A DNA stretch of 64,000 bases. It comes from Clostridia bacterium (lineage in GTDB: Bacteria; Bacillota; Clostridia; Oscillospirales; CAG-272). Below the pieces are notes generated by a model. The model had not been told where the DNA came from and ran no database searches. It saw nothing but the letters and a program-made list of their open reading frames with translations. The stretch spans positions 21,569-85,568 of the forward strand of contig JAFTZH010000054.1 in NCBI GenBank assembly GCA_017464565.1, written 5' to 3'. This document shows, piece after piece, positions 9,557-18,572 of this stretch. The number at the start of each line of letters is the position of its first letter. Position 1 is the first letter of the stretch. A program made the position numbers and the translations under genes.

Positions 9557-11641
9557 TTATTCAGACATCTTTTTGGAGCCGGGGTTCATATGCCTGTCGA
9601 TAGCCTCGATAAGCATAGCCTTGGCTTCGTCTATATTTTTATCGGAGAGCGCGGCTCCCGCCACGTCAAAGTGTCCGCCTCCTCCGATTTGCTCAAGTAT
9701 GAGCTGAACGTTTATCGTTCCGTTTGAACGAGCCGATATATGAATGACGTTTCCTATCTTCACAAGCGCAAAAGCGGCGTTTACGTTTCTTACCGTAAGC
9801 AGCTTATCAGCCGCCTTTGCCGCGGCGACTCTGTCGTGTCCCGAGTCGGTACCCTCGCTCGTAGTTATAGCTATTTGCTCGCGGTATATCTCAACCCGCG
9901 CGCCGAAGAGAGCCTCCGAGCGATAATCGTCGAACGCTTCGTTGAAGAACGTGCGCGCTACCTCGGCGTTGGCTCCCGCGCCTCTGAGATAGAGAGCGGC
10001 GGAGAAGGTTCTGGTTCCCACGGTTCTCGTAAAGTTTTTCGTATCTACCATAATGCCCGAAAGCAGAACCGTGGCTTCTTCTTTGGTCAAGGCTCCCGCG
10101 GGCAGACTCTGCTCAAGTATCTCGGAGACGAGCTCACAGGCGGACGAGGCAGACGGGTCTATATAGGTAAGAGTAGGCTCGTTTTTAAATTCTTCTTTTT
10201 TGATATGGTGGTCTATTACTATCGTATTGAAGGATTTTTCGGCTATTTCCGGAGCTTCGAGAATAGCGAAGTTGTTTGCGTCAACTATTACGGTCAGCGT
10301 TCCGTAGGAGCATTTTCCAAGTCCCTCAACGCCGTCTACGAAGACGTTGCGGTATTCGTCAAGTTCAAGAAGCTTTTCGGTGCAGGCAATAAAGTTCGGA
10401 TTTTCCACGTCGGTTACTACTTTTACGTCGATGCCGAGATACATAGCGAGGCTCGCTATGCCCACGCAGGCTCCGATAGAGTCGAAGTCGGGATTACTGT
10501 GTCCCATAACTATGACGTTTGACGCGTTTGAAATTTCGGAATAGAGCTTATTCGCGATTATTCTTGAATGAACTCTCGTTCTCTTTTGCTGACTCTTGGT
10601 CATACCTCCGAAATAATTTACGCCCTTTTCGTTTTTTACCACCGCCTGGTCTCCGCCGCGCTGGAGCGCAAGGTCAAGCAGGGAGAGGGCTTCGTGCTCT
10701 TTTTCGGCAAGTGTCGCTCCGGTTATGGCAACACCCATAGAAATGGTAACGGGAATATTGTCCTCGCCTATCCGTATCTCGCGGACCTCGTCGAGAATAC
10801 TGAACTTGTTTTTTATACAGGTAACGAGATGCTTTCTGTTGAACACCAGCATATATTTATCTCGGTCGTATTCCCTGAGTATTCCGTCCATATCATCGGC
10901 AAATTTTTTGAGAATCGTCTCAACCTGGTTTGCCTCGGCGCGGTAGCTTCCCTTGACGTATTGCGCTATCTCCTCAAGGTTGTCTATAACGATATACGCG
11001 ATAGCGGGAGTCTCGGCGTAATGAAGGTCGGTTATCTCGGTGAGCTTCGTTACGTCGTCGAATACGAGCATATAGTATATGTGTCCGTTGGAGTGAACGG
11101 GATGGCAGGAAACGTTATATTTTTTTTCGCCTATTACCGTGATGAAGGCTTTGGGCGCGGGCTCTTTCTCTTCGTTTTCGTCATCGGAGGCGGCTTCCTG
11201 CTCGGCGGCTTCCGCATAAGACACGAGAGCGTCAAGATCAAGGTCGCACAGTTCGGAAAGCTCAAGGTTGAAATACGCGTCTCTGTTTCCCGAAGCGTTC
11301 TTCATTGACGAGTTTACAGTTACTATCTTTCCGTTTTTCGTTACGACGACGTACGGAACGTCTATCGAGTCGCGGAACGCGGCGATAACTCCGCTGTTCT
11401 GCTCCTCCGCGGCACGATGCTCCGCTTTATACATAGCGATGCGTCTGCGGCTGAACAAAAATATTACCGCGGATATTATGGCGTAGAGAAAAATGAAAAA
11501 GAGTGCCGACGCGGTTATAGATATTTCGGTATACGCGCATACGGCGGTATGGACAGCCATAAAAAGTATTCCTAAAATAATATAAAGTCTTGACGGGAGC
11601 TCATCAATGCGATTGAAAAAATCAAATTTTTTATTTGACAT
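9557..11641 (-). CDS. gdpP: GdpP-type c-di-AMP phosphodiesterase (DHH/DHHA1)
   Basis: 694 residues. Two membrane helices (about 19-38 and 42-63), a PAS-like region, a degenerate GGDEF-like domain (SMGVAITG...LALQRGGDQAVV, lacking a true GGDEF), then the DHH module: GHSNPDFDSIG (380-390), VDANN, VIDHH (475-479), and the C-terminal GGGGH of DHHA1. The family hydrolyses cyclic di-AMP to pApA and so controls osmotic and cell-wall homeostasis. An Asp/Glu-rich insert at about 145-162 is unusual. Neighbours yybS and rplI support the call. Confidence 0.95.
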   Translation of the reverse strand: MSNKKFDFFNRIDELPSRLYIILGILFMAVHTAVCAYTEISITASALFFIFLYAIISAVIFLFSRRRIAMYKAEHRAAEEQNSGVIAAFRDSIDVPYVVVTKNGKIVTVNSSMKNASGNRDAYFNLELSELCDLDLDALVSYAEAAEQEAASDDENEEKEPAPKAFITVIGEKKYNVSCHPVHSNGHIYYMLVFDDVTKLTEITDLHYAETPAIAYIVIDNLEEIAQYVKGSYRAEANQVETILKKFADDMDGILREYDRDKYMLVFNRKHLVTCIKNKFSILDEVREIRIGEDNIPVTISMGVAITGATLAEKEHEALSLLDLALQRGGDQAVVKNEKGVNYFGGMTKSQQKRTRVHSRIIANKLYSEISNASNVIVMGHSNPDFDSIGACVGIASLAMYLGIDVKVVTDVENPNFIACTEKLLELDEYRNVFVDGVEGLGKCSYGTLTVIVDANNFAILEAPEIAEKSFNTIVIDHHIKKEEFKNEPTLTYIDPSASSACELVSEILEQSLPAGALTKEEATVLLSGIMVDTKNFTRTVGTRTFSAALYLRGAGANAEVARTFFNEAFDDYRSEALFGARVEIYREQIAITTSEGTDSGHDRVAAAKAADKLLTVRNVNAAFALVKIGNVIHISARSNGTINVQLILEQIGGGGHFDVAGAALSDKNIDEAKAMLIEAIDRHMNPGSKKMSE

Positions 11642-11692
11642 AGCTCATTCGTACCTTTCTGATTTTTTGGATATCATCCGAATTTAAAGGTC

Positions 11693-12895
11693 TTATTGCT
11701 TTTTGTTTGCCTTGGATTTGGCGACGTTATTGAGAATTACGATGACCGAACCCGCAAGAGCCGATACCGTAAACATAATCGAGGGGATATAGAAGAACAT
11801 AAGAATTGCGGCAAAATACACGATAATTCCGAAGCAGGAGGCGTTTTTGCCGAATATAATACCCTGAAGCGCGATTACAGCCGTGAATATAAGTCCGGGC
11901 ATAAGAATAATCGCTATATTTTCAGCCGTTACCGACAGGACCGATATCTCGTTTGAGAATATCGCGGCGACGAGGAAGGCGACGAGAAATACTATCGCGG
12001 ATACGATACTCATATCGAAAGCTACCATATTTCTGATTTCCTCTTTTGGAGTGTCATTGTTGATAAAACAGCTTGCCAACATAGATTGAAGAATAAAAGC
12101 GATAACGTTAGATATTACTATTATTATCGCGGGGAGAAGATTGAACGCCGTGTTTACTATTACGGACGCTAGCTCTGCCGAGTCGAACGAGCTGAGCTCG
12201 TAACCAATCTCATTATAGATGGCATAAAAGGTTTCGGATATAAGCTCGTGAAGCGAAGCCTTTGCCGAGTCGAACGCCGAGGATATCATTGAGAGATCTG
12301 TTCCGTAGCTTGCCGAATAGACTGCTGCCGCCGCCAGAACGAGCGTCAGGACTATTCCTACGGAGGTATGGCAGATTGAGCTTATTCTTCCGAGTTTTTT
12401 TGAAAATGCGTAAGACAGCAGTGCCGACGCGGGAATATACGCGAGAGATACCGCCGCGTACGCGGGGTTGGCTAAAAGAACTGCGGAAATTATATACGAG
12501 AGTATCGCGGGGACGAAAGCTAAAAGCTTATCTCTTTTACTTTTGAAGGATACGAGCATATACGAAAGGATATAAGCCGAGCCCACGAAAGAGGCGGCAA
12601 GACCGCAGATTATCGTTCCGAGGAACATAAAGCACGCGACAAGTATAAGAACGTAGGATATTACGCCTTTTCTCCCGCGCGACAGCCTTGCGAACGCGAA
12701 AGCGGCAAAGACCGACGCGGCGACCGATACGGCTTGAAGGACAAGCTCGTTTACGTCGAGAAACAAGGCGGCGGGCAGATAAAGGGAAAGAAGAAGATGA
12801 ATGGCTCCCAGAAGAAAAAGCTCTGCTTTTCTCGGAATAGGTGTTTTTTTGGTTTGTTTATTTTGAGTGTTGGTATTTATTCGTTCAAAGTTCAC
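11693..12895 (-). CDS. YybS-like DUF2232 polytopic membrane protein
   Basis: About 400 residues, with roughly eight hydrophobic segments after a short polar start. The position directly upstream of gdpP and the membrane layout match the YybS/DUF2232 family, whose function is not established. Two starts are possible. ATG at 12910 has no ribosome site and lies in a leader hairpin arm. GTG at 12895 has AGAGGT 4-6 bases upstream and is preferred. It is the first gene of the operon that ends with ftsH. Confidence 0.75.
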   Translation of the reverse strand: MNFERINTNTQNKQTKKTPIPRKAELFLLGAIHLLLSLYLPAALFLDVNELVLQAVSVAASVFAAFAFARLSRGRKGVISYVLILVACFMFLGTIICGLAASFVGSAYILSYMLVSFKSKRDKLLAFVPAILSYIISAVLLANPAYAAVSLAYIPASALLSYAFSKKLGRISSICHTSVGIVLTLVLAAAAVYSASYGTDLSMISSAFDSAKASLHELISETFYAIYNEIGYELSSFDSAELASVIVNTAFNLLPAIIIVISNVIAFILQSMLASCFINNDTPKEEIRNMVAFDMSIVSAIVFLVAFLVAAIFSNEISVLSVTAENIAIILMPGLIFTAVIALQGIIFGKNASCFGIIVYFAAILMFFYIPSIMFTVSALAGSVIVILNNVAKSKANKKQ

Positions 12896-12913
12896 GATGA
12901 CCTCTTTCATAGT

Positions 12914-12962
12914 GGAGACCCATTCGTATCGGGCTGCGGCATATCGGCGCTCGTCGGTCTCC
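12914..12962 (-). promoter_or_regulatory. Leader hairpin of the yybS-ftsH operon
   Basis: GGAGACC (12914-12920) and GGTCTCC (12956-12962) form a 7-bp perfect stem around 35 bases of GC-rich sequence in the roughly 100-base leader, ending just before ATG 12910. It may influence start choice or message stability; no known riboswitch consensus was recognised. Confidence 0.5.
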
Positions 12963-13016
12963 GAAAACGGATATTTTTTCCATATAGAATAATGAAGATA
13001 TTTACCCTATTATAAT

Positions 13017-13045
13017 AGTATACCATAAATATGTGAATTTGTAAA
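13017..13045 (-). promoter_or_regulatory. Promoter of the yybS-gdpP-rplI-dnaB-tilS-hpt-ftsH operon
   Basis: Minus strand TTTACA (13040-13045), 17 bases, TATACT (13017-13022). It points away from the rimP promoter 117 bases away, giving a divergent control region at 12911-13297. Confidence 0.75.
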
Positions 13046-13161
13046 CATTAAATCGGAAGTAAATGTTAAGGTTTTGCGAATTTATTTCGTTTTACAACCG
13101 AATACGGAGGAAACCGCGGGAGCGTAAATATAAAAAAGATATAAAAATATTAAAAAAACTA

Positions 13162-13190
13162 TTGCATTCGCGGAAAATATGTGATATACT
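13162..13190 (+). promoter_or_regulatory. Promoter of the rimP-nusA-infB operon
   Basis: TTGCAT (13162-13167), 17 bases, TATACT (13185-13190). The leader to rimP is about 100 bases and contains the hairpin at 13209-13232. Confidence 0.8.
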
Positions 13191-13208
13191 ATGTACAGCA
13201 GATTATGG

Positions 13209-13232
13209 GAGTGGGTTTGAAAGAACCCACTC
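13209..13232 (+). promoter_or_regulatory. rimP leader hairpin
   Basis: A 9-bp perfect stem, GAGTGGGTT with AACCCACTC, closes a 6-base loop and is followed by TTAATTG. A GUGGG-type hairpin in this position is common ahead of rimP/ylxS in Bacillota. It could act as a weak attenuator or in autoregulation of the nusA operon; that role is inference. Confidence 0.55.
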
Positions 13233-13297
13233 TTAATTGTTGAAAGGGCGAATTTTGTACGTTGGCCCGTTATTATTTTGAGAAAGGCGGTCTTTAA

Positions 13298-13765
13298 ATG
13301 GCAAAAAATCCAACCGTTGCCGAAACCGTTTCCGCTCTCGCGTCTCCGCTTGCCGAGGAATTCGGATATTTTCTGTGGGACGTGGAGTTCGTAAAGGAAG
13401 GCGGAAGAAAGATACTCAGGGTTACGATAGACTCGGAGGAAGGAATAACGATAGACGATTGCGAGAAGATGCACCGAGCGCTTGATCCCGTGCTTGACGA
13501 AGCCGACCCGATACAAGAGGCGTATTACCTTGAGGTAAGCTCGCCCGGAATAGAAAGAGAGCTTCGTACCGATATGCATATCGACGCCTGCGAGGGCTGG
13601 GACGTGGAGGTAAGACTGTACGCTCCTGTCGATAACTCAAAGAGCTTTCGCGGAAAGCTTCTTCCTATGGGAGAGGAGCGTCAGATAAGAATAGACGCGG
13701 CGGGAAAAATAAAAGAGTTCCCGAGGGAAGCGGTTGCGAAGATACGCACTTATTTTGAGTTCTGA
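13298..13765 (+). CDS. rimP: Ribosome maturation factor RimP
   Basis: 155 residues. The motifs LRVTIDSEEGITIDDCEKMHR and YYLEVSSPGIERELR are the RimP signature (formerly YlxS/DUF150). It assists 30S subunit maturation. It is the first gene of the classical rimP-nusA-ylxR-ylxQ-infB operon. GAGAAAGG lies upstream of the ATG. Confidence 0.95.
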   Translation: MAKNPTVAETVSALASPLAEEFGYFLWDVEFVKEGGRKILRVTIDSEEGITIDDCEKMHRALDPVLDEADPIQEAYYLEVSSPGIERELRTDMHIDACEGWDVEVRLYAPVDNSKSFRGKLLPMGEERQIRIDAAGKIKEFPREAVAKIRTYFEF

Positions 13766-13864
13766 TTTGATACGAATACGGCGATACGCCTGCCGATAAA
13801 GGCTTGTCAACGCCCGACGAGGCGGACGGTACCTGCGGGTACACAGAAAGGAATGGAGTTTGAT

Positions 13865-14890
13865 ATGAACAAGGAATTTTTCGTTGCTTTGGACCTTCTT
13901 GAAAAGGAGAAGGGAATTCCGAAGGAGTATATGATTGAAAAGATTGAGGCGGCGCTTCTGTCGGCTGTAAAGAAGGAGTTTGGAAGCAGCGCTCTTATGC
14001 GCGTGGTTATAGACCCCGCTAAAGAGGACGTCAAGGTATATCAGCAGAAGGAGGTTGTTGAGGAGGTTATCAATCCTCAATGCCAGATATCTCTTGAGGA
14101 AGCAAAGGCCGTCAGCAAGAGAAATACTCTCGGAAAGATGATGGAGACCGAGGTTAAGCCCAAGAATTTCCGCAGACTCAGCGCGGCAGCCGCGAAATCG
14201 GTTATTATTCAGGGCATCAGAGAGGGCGAGCGCAAGGCTATGCAGGACGCTTACGAGAGCAAGCGCGAGGAGATAATTACGGCTACGGTAAGCAAGGTCG
14301 ATTCGGTAAATGGAAACGTAGTTCTCGAAACGGGAACCAGCCACGCGGTACTTATGAAGAGCGAACAGATACCCGGTGAGAGCTTTACCGTGGGCGAGAG
14401 AATAAAGGTGTTCGTTCTTGAGGTCAACAAAGAGACCAGAGGACCTCTCGTAACTCTCTCAAGAGTACATCCCGGACTCGTGCGCCGTATGTTTGAGCTT
14501 GAGATACCGGAGATACAGGACGGTATAGTTATAGTCAAGGGAGTCTCCCGTGAGGCAGGCTCAAGAACTAAGATATCGGTATATTCGAGAGACGAGGACG
14601 TTGACGCGGTCGGCGCTTGTATAGGAAACCACGGAATGAGAATTTCGGGTATCGTTGACGAGCTTCGCGGAGAAAAGATAGATATCGTAAAATACAGCGA
14701 AACCCCCGAGGAGTACGTCGCGGCGGCTCTCGCGCCCGCTTCCGTCCGTTCGGTAGAGATGACGGGAGATCGTTCCTGCAAGGTAATAGTTGACGCGGAT
14801 CAGCTCTCGCTTGCTATCGGCAAGGAGGGTCAGAACGCAAGACTCGCGGCAAGACTTACGGGAATGAAGATAGATATAAAATCAGAATGA
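13865..14890 (+). CDS. nusA: Transcription termination/antitermination protein NusA
   Basis: About 341 residues. It has the N-terminal RNA-polymerase-binding domain (MNKEFFVALDLLEKEKGI), an S1 domain, and two KH domains with GNHGMRISGIVDEL and IGKEGQNARLAARLTG. It modulates pausing, termination and antitermination. ATG 13865 is chosen over 13853 because GGAG lies 6 bases before it and family members begin MNKEF. There is no acidic C-terminal repeat region, as usual in Bacillota. Confidence 0.96.
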   Translation: MNKEFFVALDLLEKEKGIPKEYMIEKIEAALLSAVKKEFGSSALMRVVIDPAKEDVKVYQQKEVVEEVINPQCQISLEEAKAVSKRNTLGKMMETEVKPKNFRRLSAAAAKSVIIQGIREGERKAMQDAYESKREEIITATVSKVDSVNGNVVLETGTSHAVLMKSEQIPGESFTVGERIKVFVLEVNKETRGPLVTLSRVHPGLVRRMFELEIPEIQDGIVIVKGVSREAGSRTKISVYSRDEDVDAVGACIGNHGMRISGIVDELRGEKIDIVKYSETPEEYVAAALAPASVRSVEMTGDRSCKVIVDADQLSLAIGKEGQNARLAARLTGMKIDIKSE

Positions 14891-14943
14891 TTCAAAGCGT
14901 CCGTTAAACTCTTAAAATATTCGTGAAAGGAGCTGATGCAACG

Positions 14944-15219
14944 ATGGAAGTCAAAAAAAGAAAGATACCCGAGCGGCAGTGCCTCGGCTGTAACGAGCAC
15001 AAGCCAAAATCCGAGCTGTTACGCGTCGTAAAGGATCCCGAGGGAAATATTTCGCTTGATTTCACGGGTAAAAAATCGGGAAGAGGGGCGTATATATGCA
15101 GGTCGCTGAAGTGCCTCAAAAAAGCGCGCAAGTCGCGCAGGATAGACAGGAGTCTTGACTGCGACGTTCCCGACGAGGTGTACGACAGAATGGAGACGGA
15201 GCTTTCGGAAAATGAGTGA
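14944..15219 (+). CDS. ylxR: YlxR family (DUF448) RNA-binding protein
   Basis: About 91 residues. The motif ERQCLGCNEHKPKSELLRVV and the later GRGAYICRS block are characteristic of YlxR, a small basic protein between nusA and infB that is reported to affect RNase P and translation genes. The start at 14944 has AAAGGAG about 11 bases upstream; GTG 14923 in the same frame lacks a site. Its end overlaps ylxQ by 8 bases, which suggests translational coupling. Confidence 0.9.
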   Translation: MEVKKRKIPERQCLGCNEHKPKSELLRVVKDPEGNISLDFTGKKSGRGAYICRSLKCLKKARKSRRIDRSLDCDVPDEVYDRMETELSENE

Positions 15220-15556
15220 AACGGTAATTACTGACGAGAAAAAACTTCTTTCCGCTCTCGGACTTTGCGCAAGGGCGCGAAAGATAACGATAGGAGTTCC
15301 GATGATATGCGAGGCGTTAAAGCGCGGAGGCGAGGCGTTGCCGAGACTTGTGTTTGAGGCGTCTGATACTTCGGAAAACACTCATAAAAGAATATCCGAC
15401 CGTTGCGGATATTACAACGTCAGACAGATAAGGCTTAAAGCCGACGGGATGGAGCTTGCTTTGGCAATAGGCAAAGCCTCGTTCGTAGCGGCGGTAGCTC
15501 TTGCTGACGAGCGATTCTGCACGTTGGCAGAAAAATATATCCGATTCGACGGATGA
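15212..15556 (+). CDS. ylxQ: L7Ae-family ribosomal-like protein YlxQ
   Basis: 114 residues from ATG 15212, nested in the end of ylxR. The L7Ae/L30e/S12e fold is suggested by LLSALGLCARARKITIGVPMICEALKRG and the final AVALADERF region. The family binds kink-turn RNA and is reported at this operon position in Bacillus. An upstream in-frame ATG at 15155 would lie inside ylxR and has no ribosome site. No start other than 15212 seems credible. Confidence 0.88.
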   Translation: MSETVITDEKKLLSALGLCARARKITIGVPMICEALKRGGEALPRLVFEASDTSENTHKRISDRCGYYNVRQIRLKADGMELALAIGKASFVAAVALADERFCTLAEKYIRFDG

Positions 15557-15625
15557 TTCGGTTTGACACAAAATCCTAATTAAATGAATTTATTCGTTTT
15601 AATGTGAAAGGACACGGTACGAAGA

Positions 15626-18436
15626 ATGGCAAATAATCCACAATTTAAAGTAAGTCAGCTCGCGAAGGACCTCAACCTGAAGAACAAGGACGTAATGGAG
15701 GCGCTTGCGGCGAAGGGTATAACCGTAAAATCCGCGCAGGCAAATCTTGAGCCTGCTCAGTTTGATATTCTTTTTGAATCCCTTACAAGAGACAATCAGA
15801 TAGACAGTATAGAAAAATATATGAACGGAACTACTTATATTCCGTCCAAGAAGCCGAAGGCGGAAAAGGCGGAACAGGAAAAGCCTGCCGAAAAGGCGGA
15901 AGAACCGAAGGCATCCGAAAAGACCGAGGAGATAAAGGTCGAGAAGACCGAGAAAGAGGTCAAGGCACAAAATGAAAAGCCCGAGACCGCAGCGGAAAAG
16001 CAGACGGTTCGGAAGACCGATAAGGCAGAAATCAAGACTGAGACTGCGTCGGAAGCAAAGCCCGAGGCAAGACCCGAAAGAAAAGAATTTTCGGAGTCGG
16101 CTTCCAAAGTACCGCAGAGAACGTCTTCCGCACCCGTGTCCGACCGCAGAGCCTCCGCTCCGCAGGGAAAACCCGATTGGCAGAAGAACAACTCTTACGG
16201 TGATAAGAGAGGTTCTGCGGGACAACAGCAAAGAGGAGAATACCGTCAGGCTCAGACGGGCGAGGGAAGAAATTACGACCGCTTCTCAAATCCCTACGGA
16301 CAGCAGCGTCAGCCCCAGCAGAAGAACAATTACGACCGTCAGGGCGGAGGACAGTTCAGAGATAAGGACAAGGATCAGAGAAGTCAGAACGCGCCCAGAG
16401 AAAAGTTTAAGCCCCAGCCTATAATCCGTTCGCAGACCGTAAAGGGAGATGACGCTCCGAAAACGAGAGGTGCCACGAGAGTCGTGGATATGAGAGCCGG
16501 CTCGGTAGACCTTTCCAAATACGATGAAAAGCTCGACACCTTCGTACCGGATTCGGTTGCGGACGCGCGCGGAGGAAGCTTCAAGGTCAAAAAGCAGACT
16601 CCATCGGGCAACCGTATGAACGGAATGAGCGGAGGCAAAAACAATAAATTCAATAAGAATAAAAAATCAGCCGCGCCCGTTACCAAGGCGCCCATAAGCG
16701 TAACGCTTCCCGACGAGATAGTTGTGAGCGACCTTGCGTCAAGGCTCAAGGTTACCTCGTCTGAGATAGTCAAGCGCCTTATGATGCTTGGAATGATGGT
16801 TACCGTAAACCAGACGGTTGATTACGATACGGCGGCAATAGTTGCCGACGAGATGGGAATAGCGGCGACGAAAGAGGTCGTTGTTACGATAGAGGAGAGA
16901 CTCTTTGAGGACGGCGAGGACGACGAGAAGGATCTCGTCGGAAGAGCGCCCGTCGTCTGCGTAATGGGACACGTTGACCACGGAAAGACCTCTATACTCG
17001 ACGCTATAAGGCATACGAGCGTTACCTCGGGAGAGGCGGGAGGAATCACCCAGCATATCGGTGCTTACAGAGTTAAGGTGAACGGTCAGAACATCACGTT
17101 CCTCGATACCCCCGGACACGAGGCGTTCACCGCGATGAGAGCGAGAGGCGCGCAGGCTACCGATATCGCTATTCTCGTTGTTGCGGCTGACGACGGAATT
17201 ATGCCACAGACCATAGAGGCTATAAATCACGCTAAAGCGGCGGGAGTAGATATAATCGTCGCGATAAATAAGATGGATAAGCCCAGCGCTAATCCCGACG
17301 CCGTTAAGCAGGAGCTTACGAAATACGATCTCGTTCCCGAGGAATGGGGCGGAGACGTTATATGCGTTCCCGTATCGGCGCTTACGAAGCAGGGTATCGA
17401 CGACTTGCTTGAAAACGTTCTGCTCGTCGCGGAGGTCAAGGAGCTTCGCGCCAATCCCAACAGACACGCCAAGGGTATCGTAATAGAAGCGAAGCTTGAT
17501 AAGGGAAGAGGCCCCGTGGCTACGGTGCTCGTTCAGAATGGAACTCTCCGCAACGGCGATATAGTTATCGCGGGAACTGCGGTAGGACGCGTAAGAGCGA
17601 TGACCGACCACAACGGAAAGCTCGTCAAGGAGGCAGGTCCTTCGGTTCCCGTTGAGATAATCGGTCTTGCCGACGTACCGCTCGCGGGAGACGAGTTTAA
17701 CGCCGTCGAGGACGAGAGAATGGCGAGAACTCTTGCAGACCAGCGCAAAGCCAAGGCTAAAGAGGAAGAATTTAAAGCTAACGCGAGAGCTAATCTCAAC
17801 GACCTGTTCGCACAGATATCCGAGGGCGTCAAGGAGCTTAACATTATCGTTAAGGCTGACGTCGGAGGCTCAGCAGAGGCGGTCAAGCAGTCGCTTGAAA
17901 AGATATCCAACGAGGAAGTCAAGGTGCGCGTTATTCACGCCGCTGCGGGAGGAATACGCGAGGGAGACGTTATGCTCGCATCCGCTTCAAACGCTATAAT
18001 CGTTGGATTTAACGTTCGTCCCGACAAGGCGGCTATAGACAGCGCAGAGAGACAGAACGTTGATATACGCACTTACAGAATAATTTACGATTGTATCAAC
18101 GAGATAACCGACGCTATGAAGGGAATGCTGGCTCCCAAGTTCAAAGAGAACCTTCTCGGACACGCTGAGGTCAGACAGACTATTCACGTTCCTAACGTCG
18201 GAACTATCGCAGGCTCTTACGTTCAGGACGGTAAGGTTGCCCGCTCGGCTATGATAAGAGTCGTAAGAGACGGAATCGTTATATTTGAGGATAAGATATC
18301 CTCCCTTAAGAGATTTAAGGACGACGTCCGTGAGGTAGCACAGGGCTACGAGTGCGGTATAGGTCTCGAACGCTTTAACGATATTAAGGTCGGAGACATC
18401 CTTGAAGCGTATGTTATGGAAGAGATAGAGAGATAG
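15626..18436 (+). CDS. infB: Translation initiation factor IF-2
   Basis: 936 residues. An N-terminal IF2-N module ([21 protein letters not shown]) is followed by a long low-complexity linker: Lys/Glu/Ala-rich to about 150, then Gln/Asn/Arg/Gly-rich to about 280. A second IF2-N-like segment precedes the GTPase, with G1 GHVDHGKTS near residue 447, DTPGHEAF and NKMDK. Domains 2-4 complete it. It positions initiator tRNA on the 30S subunit. It is last in the operon here: rbfA does not follow, and a repeat and a convergent gene come next. Confidence 0.97.
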   Translation: MANNPQFKVSQLAKDLNLKNKDVMEALAAKGITVKSAQANLEPAQFDILFESLTRDNQIDSIEKYMNGTTYIPSKKPKAEKAEQEKPAEKAEEPKASEKTEEIKVEKTEKEVKAQNEKPETAAEKQTVRKTDKAEIKTETASEAKPEARPERKEFSESASKVPQRTSSAPVSDRRASAPQGKPDWQKNNSYGDKRGSAGQQQRGEYRQAQTGEGRNYDRFSNPYGQQRQPQQKNNYDRQGGGQFRDKDKDQRSQNAPREKFKPQPIIRSQTVKGDDAPKTRGATRVVDMRAGSVDLSKYDEKLDTFVPDSVADARGGSFKVKKQTPSGNRMNGMSGGKNNKFNKNKKSAAPVTKAPISVTLPDEIVVSDLASRLKVTSSEIVKRLMMLGMMVTVNQTVDYDTAAIVADEMGIAATKEVVVTIEERLFEDGEDDEKDLVGRAPVVCVMGHVDHGKTSILDAIRHTSVTSGEAGGITQHIGAYRVKVNGQNITFLDTPGHEAFTAMRARGAQATDIAILVVAADDGIMPQTIEAINHAKAAGVDIIVAINKMDKPSANPDAVKQELTKYDLVPEEWGGDVICVPVSALTKQGIDDLLENVLLVAEVKELRANPNRHAKGIVIEAKLDKGRGPVATVLVQNGTLRNGDIVIAGTAVGRVRAMTDHNGKLVKEAGPSVPVEIIGLADVPLAGDEFNAVEDERMARTLADQRKAKAKEEEFKANARANLNDLFAQISEGVKELNIIVKADVGGSAEAVKQSLEKISNEEVKVRVIHAAAGGIREGDVMLASASNAIIVGFNVRPDKAAIDSAERQNVDIRTYRIIYDCINEITDAMKGMLAPKFKENLLGHAEVRQTIHVPNVGTIAGSYVQDGKVARSAMIRVVRDGIVIFEDKISSLKRFKDDVREVAQGYECGIGLERFNDIKVGDILEAYVMEEIER

Positions 18437-18456
18437 ATTAAATAATTATAATTAAG

Positions 18457-18545
18457 GGGGAGAAACTTTTGCAAAAGTTTCTCCCCTATATAATCCACAT
18501 ACAAACTAACTTTTAGGGAGGAGCTTTTTTCAAAAAGCTCCTCCC
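18457..18545. repeat. Composite palindrome repeat, copy B (short form)
   Basis: A perfect 30-base palindrome at 18457-18486 (GGGGAGAAACTTTTG and its complement) and a second 30-base near-perfect palindrome at 18516-18545 (GGGAGGAGCTTTTTT with CAAAAAGCTCCTCCC). The spacer is only 29 bases but keeps ACTAACTTTTA. The left palindrome starts 20 bases after the infB stop and the right one ends 27 bases before the convergent stop, so each could terminate one gene. Confidence 0.85.
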
Positions 18546-18572
18546 ATATAACAAATAAAACATATAACTTAT

